Positions 8,035 to 15,685 of a stretch of 64,000 nt of DNA are shown in pieces. The first letter of the stretch is position 1, and the number at the start of each line of letters is the position of its first letter. A model generated the notes under the pieces. The model was not told the DNA's origin and ran no database searches. It saw only the letters and a list, made by a program, of their open reading frames with translations. Position numbers and translations under genes: made by a program. The stretch spans positions 37,196 through 101,195 of the forward strand of contig PLUM01000113.1 of assembly GCA_003165465.1 (NCBI GenBank), given 5' to 3'. The stretch comes from Acidobacteriota bacterium. Lineage in GTDB: Bacteria; Acidobacteriota; Terriglobia; Acidiferrales; UBA7541.

Positions 8035-8063
8035 TTTATAACATTATGTGTTATAATTGTCAA
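8035..8063 (-). promoter_or_regulatory. Near-consensus sigma-70 promoter with embedded operator for the XRE/nucleotidyltransferase pair
   Basis: On the minus strand, TTGACA (8063-8058) and TATAAA (8040-8035) are separated by exactly 17 bases. The perfect inverted repeat TTATAACA / TGTTATAA (8036-8056, five-base spacer) fills the spacer and overlaps the -10 box. The start codon begins seven bases after the -10 box, leaving no room for a ribosome-binding site. Confidence 0.8.
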
Positions 8064-8448
8064 CGGAAATCAAGCTTATGGCAGGCCACAAGCGAGCCGA
8101 GGCCGACGCGCGGTTTAGACGCGTGCCGACCTAACGTGTCTGGCAGAAACCGCGTCGCCCACGTATGGTGATTACGATATGCGGATCAACCATGTGGGAA
8201 GCACAATCTATCGCTTCGCAAGCATAATCCGCTCACGTGCCACGCGCATTATCGCAAGGCAGGGATGAAACGGGAGCCGAATGCCTGGCGACACTGTAAT
8301 TTTTTCACGGTATGAGACAGGAAATGAAGTGATCAGAGCCGTAAGAATAGTGACAAAATTGATGCATGCCAAAGTGACAAATTCGGGATGCCACTCCGAG
8401 CGGGCCAAGTCCAATCCACAGATTCAAGGGTCTTGCGCCTACCTCGGC
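8064..8448. other. Non-coding stretch inside the mobile element
   Basis: No frame here has a family match, a plausible ribosome-binding site and sensible composition together. The only visible feature is the promoter at its left edge. It separates the XRE/nucleotidyltransferase pair from the replication-like genes to the right. Confidence 0.4.
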
Positions 8449-8934
8449 CTACCTGCGTTCGACTCCAACCCGAGCGAGATAGGCGACAATTGGTTCTGCA
8501 TACTCTGACTCAAGCTCACACAGCCGCAAAAGCAGCTTGAGCCGCATCCACGGACGACGATGGCATCCCTGTTCGTGTCTTATCACTGTGCGAACACTAA
8601 TACCCAGCTGCGCCGCAGCCACCCACTGCGTCCAGCCTAGGGCAAGGCGCAGATTGCGGATACGCTGACCGGAAGGCATCAATTGCAATCGCCGCCGTAA
8701 TTCTGCTCCGCGCAATGCCGTCACGTCAGCATGTGAAACTTGGATGGAAGTGGGATCACCCTCTCGTATCATCGAAGCCGATTTCTCGCCAGTGGTCTGA
8801 GGGCGATTCCACGGGTAATCGCCCTTGTGTGTGCTGTAGTTGGGGTCCATGCCCCGCGGCAAATTGCTCCCCGAGTTGGCCGACTTTCCTTCAGGGTGCT
8901 TATCGCCCGTTATCCTGTCTTTTTCTTCGTCCAT
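8449..8934 (-). CDS. HTH DNA-binding protein, downstream of iteron-like repeats
   Basis: A 161-residue frame from the ATG at 8934; a longer frame to 9135 is open but would translate the repeat array and is less likely. The N-terminal half is polar and low in order. The C-terminal half has an XRE-type helix-turn-helix: RIRNLRLALGWTQWVAAAQL, then GISVRTVIRHEQG, followed by a helical tail. It lies downstream of the P-loop gene on the same strand, and may read the repeats at 8987-9030. Function beyond DNA binding is not evident. Confidence 0.6.
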   Translation of the reverse strand: MDEEKDRITGDKHPEGKSANSGSNLPRGMDPNYSTHKGDYPWNRPQTTGEKSASMIREGDPTSIQVSHADVTALRGAELRRRLQLMPSGQRIRNLRLALGWTQWVAAAQLGISVRTVIRHEQGCHRRPWMRLKLLLRLCELESEYAEPIVAYLARVGVERR

Positions 8935-8986
8935 AGCCTTACCTGGCGCCCCGGCTCGAAAGGGCGTAGGAGCTCTTCGGGGCCAA

Positions 8987-9030
8987 CGGTGTGAACGTTC
9001 GGTGTGAACGTTGTGAACATGTGAACATCG
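8987..9030. repeat. Iteron-like direct repeat array
   Basis: Two abutting identical 13-mers CGGTGTGAACGTT (8987-8999, 9000-9012) are followed by two abutting 8-mers GTGAACAT (9013-9020, 9021-9028). A related GCGAACGTTC follows at 9063-9072, and an inverted GTTCACACGT at about 9158. Direct repeats of this kind are typical of binding sites for replication initiators or for autoregulatory HTH proteins. Confidence 0.6.
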
Positions 9031-9091
9031 CTGAGACCGCGGCCTATAAGAGCGTGAAGATGCGAACGTTCCGGAGAGACTACGTGCTAAA

Positions 9092-9114
9092 TAGTTTGTA
9101 TATGTATATATAGC
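9092..9114. other. AT-rich segment beside the iteron-like repeats
   Basis: ATAGTTTGTATATGTATATATAG is almost entirely A and T in otherwise GC-rich DNA and lies about 60 bases from the repeat array. It could be a DNA-unwinding element of an origin or the promoter of the HTH gene (TATATA-type -10 boxes on the minus strand). Confidence 0.35.
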
Positions 9115-9177
9115 CGAATCGATTGTTCGCTCCATTTCTGCCTACCTCTCGGACGAAGTTCACACGTACACCAATGT

Positions 9178-10641
9178 TCACTCTTCGGGCTTGGGGACAT
9201 ATTTTCCTACCAACTCCTCGATTCGCTTGGGGTCTGGCGAGAACTTGTAGCCTTCCCGTGCCCTCTGAGGTTTGAATCCCATCGAGCGGAGGATCCCTCC
9301 GACGCGCTTCGGCCCTATAGGGTTGCCCCCTCGTTCTCCGATCAAAGCGCTTGCCCGGTCAGAGACTGCCTTTACTGTAAGATAGTTGGGCGGCTCAGTA
9401 TTCATCTGGGCGTACATGTCGCGGTTCCCCTCGATTTCCGCTGAAAGATCGCGGATGGCTTCCACAACGACAGATTGCGGGCGCTCGGCTCGGTCTTCCT
9501 GGCCGAAGTCTGAAAGGAATCGCAGAAACTCTTCGCGGAATACTTCATCCTTCGTGACACTGTAGATTGTCGTGCCAATCTGAGCCAGTCGCGGATCGAG
9601 GTGGAGCAGGGGAGACTCATCAACTCGAATGGTGTCGAAATTTTCGAACCGCCACCCGAGGAGTTGATTTCGTAAGGCGAGCGCTTCGTCCCAGAATCCC
9701 GCGGGTAGCTGTCTGGGGATGTCATCTCGCAACTTTCGTTCCTCGGGCGTGTATGTGAGGCAACGGCTTTCGAGCGCTGAATCCGTGAATCGATGACGAC
9801 CGGCGAGAATTTTCGGGCCGAAGACGTGGAATGCGCGTGGTGCGAACGATCTGCCGACGCTCTCGGCGCGGACCGCTGGCAGCCCCGCCATGTAGCCGCA
9901 GTTCAGCAATCGCACGATCTCCATCCATTCATTCGATTGGTTGAAGTCACATTCATCGAGCGCAAGGGTACCGTGCCACTGATCGGTCAGCCGAAAGATC
10001 GACGACACGCTAACAGATCCGCCACAGATGACGGACTTATAGCATAGCGCGCCCACGACCTGTAGGAAGCGACTCTTCCCGGTGCCATGCTCGGACACCA
10101 GACGAAGGTACGGAACAGCGGTGAATCGGTCATAGACCCAGGTCATGAGAACGTAATGCGCGACCATTTTTTCCCAGAACGGCGGGATATCCAGATAGCG
10201 ATGTACGAAGGGAATCAGCCTGTCCAATAGGGCTGCCTGATCTGCGGCCGGCACGGGAATGCCTTTAGACGGAAGAAGAACCACGCCGTGACGCACCATG
10301 TCGTCAAGAAGCGGTGGCTTGATTTTGTTGATGTCAAATGGAATAGAGGATCCAAACGCGCGACGCTTCCCCGGATGGTAGTAGTTGAAGCGCAGGGGCC
10401 ATTTCTCATCCTCGGGCTTGTAAACCGTTTCAACGAGCCAGCCGTTACGGTGGACCAGCGATGTTACGCGGAGGAGAGCTTCGCGCTCCGCTCCCTCTTT
10501 CTCATCCTCCGCTGAGACCGATTCCAACTGTTCGTCCGTTGATTCCTGAATGCCGCATGGTACTTCACCCACCAAAACCGTGTCTGATTGGCCTGACGGC
10601 TTGGCGTTCGAGCTGGCGGGATTAGCGCGGTCTTCCGTCAT
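9178..10641 (-). CDS. P-loop NTPase, plasmid/ICE replication or helicase-like protein
   Basis: From the second of two tandem ATGs (10641, GAGG box five bases upstream) the product has 487 residues. Walker A is SEHGTGKS (residues 183-190) and Walker B LALDE (226-230). The following text (FHVFGPKILAGRHRFTDSAL, then ESRCLTY) matches a family of ATPases I know from plasmids and integrative elements, related to D5/VapE-type primase-associated helicases. A winged-helix-like tail follows. It probably acts in replication of the excised element. Its start overlaps the preceding small gene by 20 bases, so both are likely co-translated. Confidence 0.65.
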   Translation of the reverse strand: MTEDRANPASSNAKPSGQSDTVLVGEVPCGIQESTDEQLESVSAEDEKEGAEREALLRVTSLVHRNGWLVETVYKPEDEKWPLRFNYYHPGKRRAFGSSIPFDINKIKPPLLDDMVRHGVVLLPSKGIPVPAADQAALLDRLIPFVHRYLDIPPFWEKMVAHYVLMTWVYDRFTAVPYLRLVSEHGTGKSRFLQVVGALCYKSVICGGSVSVSSIFRLTDQWHGTLALDECDFNQSNEWMEIVRLLNCGYMAGLPAVRAESVGRSFAPRAFHVFGPKILAGRHRFTDSALESRCLTYTPEERKLRDDIPRQLPAGFWDEALALRNQLLGWRFENFDTIRVDESPLLHLDPRLAQIGTTIYSVTKDEVFREEFLRFLSDFGQEDRAERPQSVVVEAIRDLSAEIEGNRDMYAQMNTEPPNYLTVKAVSDRASALIGERGGNPIGPKRVGGILRSMGFKPQRAREGYKFSPDPKRIEELVGKYVPKPEE

Positions 10642-10795
10642 CATCACCTCGGGTGTTCCGACAGTGTTCAACGGTGGGCTTGATTGTCTCGGTCTTTCGA
10701 AGCAGGACGACTCGGCCGGCCTCGAACTTGATTTCGAGCGTGCCGAAGAATCGCAGCCGTTCCAGTTCGCACAGAGTCTCAATAGTGCTCTGCAT
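10622..10795 (-). CDS. Small DUF2292-like protein
   Basis: From the ATG at 10795 (GGGAG upstream) 57 residues: an N-terminal helix (IETLCELERLRFFG) then TLEIKFEAGRVVLLRKTETIK, the beta-hairpin pattern of DUF2292/YezD-like proteins. An earlier ATG at 10864 would add 23 residues. The function of the family is unknown. It overlaps the start of the P-loop NTPase gene and may be part of its operon. Confidence 0.6.
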   Translation of the reverse strand: MQSTIETLCELERLRFFGTLEIKFEAGRVVLLRKTETIKPTVEHCRNTRGDDDGRPR

Positions 10796-10912
10796 CGGCT
10801 CACTCCCGTTCACGCAATCCGCTCCCGTTCTGCCATCTCCAAAATTCTTGTCTTGCTTGACCATTCCGACCCACGATGACTGGAGTCAGCGTGCTTGCAG
10901 ATTCAGGCAGTC

Positions 10913-11122
10913 TCAGGCCGTGCGCGACTCGCCGTCGTCTCGTAGGTAGCGATCCAAAGTCTCGGCACGGACGAGTACTCTGCGTCCGCGCTTGATCGCT
11001 CCGAGTTTCCCGCGACGAATTTCGTTCCGAAGGAATCTCTCAGAAACGCCGAGCGCCTCAGCGGCTTCCCGGAGGCTCCACGCCAACCGGGCATTTCCTG
11101 TAATACTTATTGATCTTGACAT
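10913..11122 (-). CDS. Excisionase-type helix-turn-helix protein
   Basis: A 69-residue protein from the ATG at 11122 with a MerR/HTH_17 DNA-binding domain: WSLREAAEALGVSERFLRNE, then IRRGKLGAIKRGRRVLVRAE. This is the usual form of excisionases and small element regulators. It is divergent from the zinc-finger/integrase operon, 52 bases away, and probably leads the leftward replication operon. A role in excision with the recombinase is inferred. Confidence 0.75.
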   Translation of the reverse strand: MSRSISITGNARLAWSLREAAEALGVSERFLRNEIRRGKLGAIKRGRRVLVRAETLDRYLRDDGESRTA

Positions 11123-11137
11123 CGGTTCCGTCCTCCT

Positions 11138-11148
11138 GCATACTATGC
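11138..11148. promoter_or_regulatory. Small palindrome in the excisionase/integrase divergent promoter
   Basis: GCATACTATGC is an 11-base perfect inverted repeat around one central base. It lies in the 52-base gap between divergent genes, where a shared operator would be expected. Confidence 0.4.
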
Positions 11149-11174
11149 GTGAATAGTCCCATCGAGTAGCATAA

Positions 11175-11924
11175 ATGTCAACGCATGGCATCCAGCAAGG
11201 TCGCCCGAATAAGGCTAGACAAGTATTACAACGTACGAAGCGCGCTCCAGACGAGCTGGTCAAACACATCGAGTTGGCAAATCTCATTCCGCCTGCGTCT
11301 GAATTGCCGGATTACAACAAACTGAACGAGGAAGTATTAGACACTCTGACTTCTCAAGGCACCCCGCTCGACGCTGATGCGTGGCACGCGCAGTCCCTGG
11401 GAGCCGAGATAAAATTTCTGCACCGGCACTTTCCGCCCGAGAAATTCCCGCAGTTCTACAAATACATCGGTCCGCTCCACTCAAGTCGTGAAAGAGAAAT
11501 CCACGACCGGGTTCGCAATCTGTTCGGGACGCGAGCCCTGCTTGATGCAATCGCTGGCGCGCAAACGAATAAAGGTGCCTCGCCGGGCAAGGAGATCGAA
11601 ATCCCCTACCAAGCGACACCCATGAGCGTCGCTCTGGCGCTCGATGGTGAGGGCAAACTTAAAGTGGAGCGATGGCCCTTACTCAATGCCTTGGTAGGAG
11701 TCGAGGCAAATCGCATCCGCCGGTGCTCGGAGTGCCCTCGCATCTTCTGGGCCGGTCGCATCGACAAGCACGCCTGTAACGACAAGTGCGTGAATCGCCG
11801 CAACGTCCGACTCTGGCGTGAACACTATGCTGAACGTTACAAACTCCAGCGCGTCAGGAAAGCTAACGCCGCTGAGTCCACAGGGATCAACTCGCGCAAC
11901 AAAACAAGGAGAAAATCGAAATGA
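11175..11924 (+). CDS. CGNR-like zinc-finger protein encoded upstream of the integrase
   Basis: Protein of 249 residues. The N-terminal two thirds are helical with no recognised motif. The C-terminus holds a Cys4 cluster (C184, C187, C201, C205) in RRCSECPRIFWAGRIDKHAC, followed by NDKCVNRRNVRLWRE, resembling the CGNR zinc finger seen in putative transcription regulators. The tail is strongly basic (NKTRRKSK). The stop overlaps the integrase start by four bases (ATGA), so the two are translationally coupled. It may regulate or assist the recombinase. Confidence 0.7.
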   Translation: MSTHGIQQGRPNKARQVLQRTKRAPDELVKHIELANLIPPASELPDYNKLNEEVLDTLTSQGTPLDADAWHAQSLGAEIKFLHRHFPPEKFPQFYKYIGPLHSSREREIHDRVRNLFGTRALLDAIAGAQTNKGASPGKEIEIPYQATPMSVALALDGEGKLKVERWPLLNALVGVEANRIRRCSECPRIFWAGRIDKHACNDKCVNRRNVRLWREHYAERYKLQRVRKANAAESTGINSRNKTRRKSK

Positions 11925-13066
11925 CAGTCTATCGTAGAGGTTCCACCTATTGGTTCGACTTCGTACACAAGGGCCAGCGCGTCCAGCGCTCGACCAGTCA
12001 GGGCAACCGACGCGTGGCCGAGCAAATCGAAGCGACCGAGCGCAGCCGTTTGGCCCTGGCCGATGTAGGGATCGTGGAGCGCGAGCCAGCGCCACTTCTT
12101 AGCAACTTCGCCAAGCACTTCTTGGTCGAAGTGGGCAAAGACCGCAATCCCCGCACGGTGCGGCGCTATCGTGTCTCCCTGGTCAGCTTGGAAAAGTGGT
12201 TCGGCTCAAAACGGCTGAGTGAACTTACCGCTGAGGCCATCAGCCAATATCAATCGAAGCGCCTCGAATTGGGCCGCGCTGCCGCTACAGTCAACCGGGA
12301 CCTGGCGTGCCTGCGTCGGATGCTCGGTATGGCTGTCAGATTGGACAAACTCTCTCGCAGCCCTTTCACCGACCACAGAGTGCAATTTCTGACCGAGCAT
12401 GGAAGCGAGCGCATTCTCACGTTTGACGAGGAGCGTCTCTATCTCGCCAAGACCGGACAGACGCTGCATGATGTCGCAGTGCTGATGCTAGAAACGGGGA
12501 TGCGCCCAGACGAAGTGTTCCGCACGACCGAGCGAGATGTGGAGTTTGAGAAGCGGTGCTTGCACGTCCGGTCGGGTAAGACCAGGAATGCACGGCGCGA
12601 TTTGTTCTTGACCGACGCAGCCCTTGAAGTCGTTAAACGTCGTATCGCAGCCATCCCGCCGGAAGCTCGCAACGGTGAGGCGTCCGGCCCTTACCTGTTC
12701 CCACGCTACAAGGGCTTTATTGGAGCCGGTACATGCATCGGTTATGATTGGAACCGTCCTATGTCTCAGCTATGGAATGCCCATCGGGAAGCGCTGGCCG
12801 CGAGCGGTATCAAGCCTCCTTTCCGTCTCTACGATCTGCGCCACACCTATGGAACTCGCGCAGTAGAGGCCGGAGTGGACGTGCTGACGCTGATGCGACT
12901 GATGGGCCATGCCAGCCTGCACACGACCAATCGCTACGTTCACCTCACGCAGGAGCACCTTGACCGCGCACAGAAACGGATGGAAGCATACAAAGTCGAA
13001 CACATCATGGAAGAGGCCGAGACAAGCGCTCGAAGTCGAGGCGTTATGTCTGCCCGGACCCAATAG
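11921..13066 (+). CDS. int: Tyrosine recombinase / integrase
   Basis: Protein of 381 residues with a core-binding domain (about 60-145) and a phage-integrase catalytic domain (about 165-345). Catalytic residues are visible: R195 in ETGMRPDEV, K220 in HVRSGKTRNA, R307 in YDLRHTYGTR, H330 in LMGHASLHTT and the nucleophile Y339 in NRYVHL. The first residue of the second-arginine box is Tyr rather than His, a common variant. It lies 131 bases from a 3' tRNA-Cys fragment that is its probable att site. It should integrate and excise the element at tRNA-Cys. Confidence 0.93.
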   Translation: MTVYRRGSTYWFDFVHKGQRVQRSTSQGNRRVAEQIEATERSRLALADVGIVEREPAPLLSNFAKHFLVEVGKDRNPRTVRRYRVSLVSLEKWFGSKRLSELTAEAISQYQSKRLELGRAAATVNRDLACLRRMLGMAVRLDKLSRSPFTDHRVQFLTEHGSERILTFDEERLYLAKTGQTLHDVAVLMLETGMRPDEVFRTTERDVEFEKRCLHVRSGKTRNARRDLFLTDAALEVVKRRIAAIPPEARNGEASGPYLFPRYKGFIGAGTCIGYDWNRPMSQLWNAHREALAASGIKPPFRLYDLRHTYGTRAVEAGVDVLTLMRLMGHASLHTTNRYVHLTQEHLDRAQKRMEAYKVEHIMEEAETSARSRGVMSARTQ

Positions 13067-13197
13067 ACAGTGTAGGGGAATTCGTCACATGCACCTGCCA
13101 GCACATCGCGGAACCGAGCGGAACGGCCCATTGCCAACTGCCGTGTTTTCCGCTTGGTTCGCAACCGTTCCCCTCAGCGCCGCATCGCTGGAACGAA

Positions 13198-13242
13198 CTG
13201 CAAAACCTCCATCCGTCGGTTCAAATCCGACCCGCGCCTCCA
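13198..13242 (+). other. 3' half of tRNA-Cys: probable att site and right boundary of the mobile element
   Basis: The sequence starts with CTGCAAA (a GCA anticodon loop), continues with the 3' anticodon strand ACCTC, a complete T-arm GTCGG-TTCAAAT-CCGAC, the 3' acceptor strand CCGCGCC, discriminator T and CCA. No D-arm, 5' acceptor strand (GGCGCGG) or 5' anticodon strand precedes it. This is what remains at the distal end when an element integrates into the 3' end of tRNA-Cys. The intact gene should lie beyond the left edge of the window. Confidence 0.85.
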
Positions 13243-13248
13243 ACCTTA

Positions 13249-13752
13249 TCACTTCCGAACCGCGCGATCCTGTGTGGGAGGAATGCCGCGTTTTGCCTCG
13301 AAGCGATTTTCACCGCGCAGCCATTCCGAAAGCGGCCGGCTGCCGATTCGTATTTGCGCGCGCCGGAGCATCGAACTGAGAAAGCGGACCTCGGCCACGA
13401 GGTTTCTCTCCGCGTGTCCACGCGCTTCGCGCTTTACGATCACCTGACCCTTGTCAGCCCAGAGCAATCCCCACTTCGGAGGAAGATCCTTCACCTGAAT
13501 CAACTCGGGGGTACAAAGGTAATAGCGGCGATGGCCCATTCCGGTGCGAGGATTCTTCCGCACAGGCTTCGCCGCATCCTTCAGGAAATCCGGCCGCGTC
13601 AGCTTGCACTCGATGAGGACGGAACCCGCTCCAGGAGCCCAGCCGATCACGTCGGGATTCTCGTCCGCGGGCGTGGCAAATTCGTACAGCACCACGGAGC
13701 ACTGCCTGCCAAGCCACCGGACACCCATTGCCACTAACGTCGAATGCTGCAT
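13249..13752 (-). CDS. MmcB-like PD-(D/E)XK nuclease-fold protein
   Basis: Protein of 167 residues. The core NPDVIGW...VLIECKLTRPDFLKD supplies a PD-(D/E)XK-type triad (D34, E48, K50). The following text, RRYYLCTPELI and WGLLWADKGQVIVKREA, matches the order of elements in MmcB/DUF1052 DNA-repair-associated proteins. It is the first chromosomal gene beyond the att site; its last codons lie seven bases from the tRNA fragment, so its 3' end may have been altered by integration. Family match is by motif only. Confidence 0.6.
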   Translation of the reverse strand: MQHSTLVAMGVRWLGRQCSVVLYEFATPADENPDVIGWAPGAGSVLIECKLTRPDFLKDAAKPVRKNPRTGMGHRRYYLCTPELIQVKDLPPKWGLLWADKGQVIVKREARGHAERNLVAEVRFLSSMLRRAQIRIGSRPLSEWLRGENRFEAKRGIPPTQDRAVRK

Positions 13753-13772
13753 ATTTACCCGGGTTTCTCAAA

Positions 13773-15281
13773 CTACGGGAGTTCGTAGATTGCGCCGTAC
13801 TTTTTGGAAATGTAATCGGCGTAGTGCCGGATATTTAGTTTTTCACCCGTGGCTCGCTGCACAAGTTCCTGCGCGGAATAAAATCTTCCGTGGACATGGA
13901 TCTTCTCGCGCAGCCATCCGAGCAGGCCGCCAAATTCGCCGCGCGCCATTTGCGCGTCCATGTCCGGCAAATCGCGCCGTGCGGCGGCAAAAAACTGCGC
14001 CGAGTATAGGTTGCCAAGCGAATACGTCGGGAAATAGCCGATCGCGCCGCCAGACCAGTGAACGTCCTGCAGGACGCCGACGCCGTCGTCGGGCACGTCC
14101 ACGCCGAGAAGCTCCTTCATTTTCGCGTTCCAGATGCGCGGCAGGTCGGCGACGCCAAGCGATCCCTCGATCAGCGCGCGCTCGATTTCAAACCGCAGAA
14201 TCACATGGAGATTGTAAGTGACTTCGTCGGCTTCCACGCGAATGAGCGAGGGCCGGACGACGTTCATGGCGCGGTAGAACACATCGAGCGACACGGCGAC
14301 GAGCGGCGCGGGAAATTCCTTTTGCAGGAGCGGATAGAAATACGTCCAGAACGGCAGGCTGCGCCCCACCATATTTTCCCACATACGCGACTGCGATTCG
14401 TGAATGCCAAGCGAAACCGCTTCGCCGAGCGGCGTACCGAATCGCTCGGCGGGCAAGCCCTGCTCGTACATCGCGTGCCCGGCCTCGTGAATCGCGCCGG
14501 AGATGGATTCGCCAACTTCCTTCGGATTGTAGCGCGTTGTGATCCGCACGTCCCGAGGATGAAAGCCGGTGCTGAACGGATGCGCGCTGACGTCCAGCCG
14601 CCCCGCTTCGAAATCGAAACCGATTTGCCGCACAATGAGCGCGCAAAACGCCTTCTGTTTTTCGACGTCGTAATTCCCCGCAATGGGCGCGGCGGAAACG
14701 CCGGCCCTGGACGCGCGAATTTTGGCGAGAAACGGCACCAGGAAATTCCTTAAGTCCGTCAGGACCGCATCGATTTCCCCGGTGGTGGCGTACGGCTCGT
14801 AGACATCGAGCAGCGCGTCATAGGGAGTTTTCTTGTAGCCGACAAGCTCAGCTTCGCGGCGCTTGAGCGCGACGATTCGCTCGAGCGTCGGCGCGTAGGC
14901 CGAGAAATCCTTTTTCTTTCGCGCGCCCATCCAGACGTGGTACGCCTCGGACGTGACGTGCGTGAGTTCCCTGACGAATTCGACGGGGAGTTTGCGTTCG
15001 CGGCTGACATCGCGAAACAACTCGCGCGCGATGGCGCTTTCGTCGGCCGGAAGCCGCTTGGCGTCCGCAGCGGCCTTCGCGTCGCCGACCAGCGCGATAA
15101 AATCCGGCGCCACCACACGCTCGTGCAGTTCCCCGGCGAGAAACGAAAGCATGTCCGCGCGCGGCGCGGAGCCCTTGGACGGCATGAAGACTTCCCTGTC
15201 ATACATCAGGACGGCCAGAGCGGATTTGAGCTGTGCGATGTCCGAAAGTTTCTGGTGAAGCGCGCTGTTGGAAGTCGCCAT
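13773..15281 (-). CDS. M32-family metallocarboxypeptidase (carboxypeptidase Taq)
   Basis: From the ATG at 15281 (GGGAG box) 502 residues, the usual M32 length. The zinc motif HEAGH (H265, E266, H269) is followed by MYEQGLPAERFGTPLGEAVS and LGIHESQSRMWEN, the family's second conserved block. HPFSTGFHPRDVRITTRY is also diagnostic. The enzyme removes C-terminal residues from peptides in the cytoplasm. No operon partner is visible. The longer upstream frame is not credible because it translates a tandem DNA repeat. Confidence 0.93.
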   Translation of the reverse strand: MATSNSALHQKLSDIAQLKSALAVLMYDREVFMPSKGSAPRADMLSFLAGELHERVVAPDFIALVGDAKAAADAKRLPADESAIARELFRDVSRERKLPVEFVRELTHVTSEAYHVWMGARKKKDFSAYAPTLERIVALKRREAELVGYKKTPYDALLDVYEPYATTGEIDAVLTDLRNFLVPFLAKIRASRAGVSAAPIAGNYDVEKQKAFCALIVRQIGFDFEAGRLDVSAHPFSTGFHPRDVRITTRYNPKEVGESISGAIHEAGHAMYEQGLPAERFGTPLGEAVSLGIHESQSRMWENMVGRSLPFWTYFYPLLQKEFPAPLVAVSLDVFYRAMNVVRPSLIRVEADEVTYNLHVILRFEIERALIEGSLGVADLPRIWNAKMKELLGVDVPDDGVGVLQDVHWSGGAIGYFPTYSLGNLYSAQFFAAARRDLPDMDAQMARGEFGGLLGWLREKIHVHGRFYSAQELVQRATGEKLNIRHYADYISKKYGAIYELP

Positions 15282-15342
15282 GTTTTTCTCCCGTGTCCGT
15301 ACGGAAAAATACGTTCTCACATCAAAGGTTGTCAGGGAAGAG

Positions 15343-15378
15343 GAATGTTGCGAATGTTGCGAATGTTGCGAATGTTCG
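15343..15378. repeat. Four-copy 9-bp tandem repeat
   Basis: GAATGTTGC occurs three times in perfect tandem (15343-15369), followed by a fourth unit GAATGTTCG. It lies about 60 bases upstream of the M32 peptidase start. It is short and phase-preserving, and is probably a slippage-prone microsatellite. Confidence 0.8.
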
Positions 15379-15429
15379 GCGGTGGGGAGGAACGCGCTCA
15401 CACAGCATGCGGAAAACGTAATTAATTTT

Positions 15430-15460
15430 GTCATTCCGAGCGAAGCGAGGAATCTCTCTT
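15430..15460 (+). repeat. Family A dispersed repeat, single half-element
   Basis: GTCATTCCGAGCGAAGCGAG followed by GAATCTCTCTT. The same sequence occurs as inverted pairs at 21042-21182 and 34620-34710 and degraded at 32168-32308. Here only one half is present. The remainder of the gap 15282-15685 shows no gene. Confidence 0.75.
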
Positions 15461-15685
15461 TGTAAACTCGGGCTTAACCCATCCAACTTGTTTCATTAGC
15501 TGCTTGGAAGACGACTTCTAACGGCGTCTTGCGCTGCCGGGAGGATAAGAAACGCTTCACATAGCCATTTCTCAATTCGCTCAGCATAATCTCATGGTCA
15601 AGGCTCGAAAATTAAGCGATTTACCTGTAACAAATCGCCCACTTTTGCATTTATTCAGTGGGATCCTAAAAACGGCGCCTCCGGG

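Noticed and set aside
13140-13242. Considered a complete tRNA gene
   Set aside because: No 5' acceptor strand, D-arm or pairing 5' anticodon strand precedes the T-arm; only the 3' half is present.
15343-15378. Short tandem repeats considered as a CRISPR array
   Set aside because: Units are 9 bases without spacers and no cas gene is near; a simple microsatellite.
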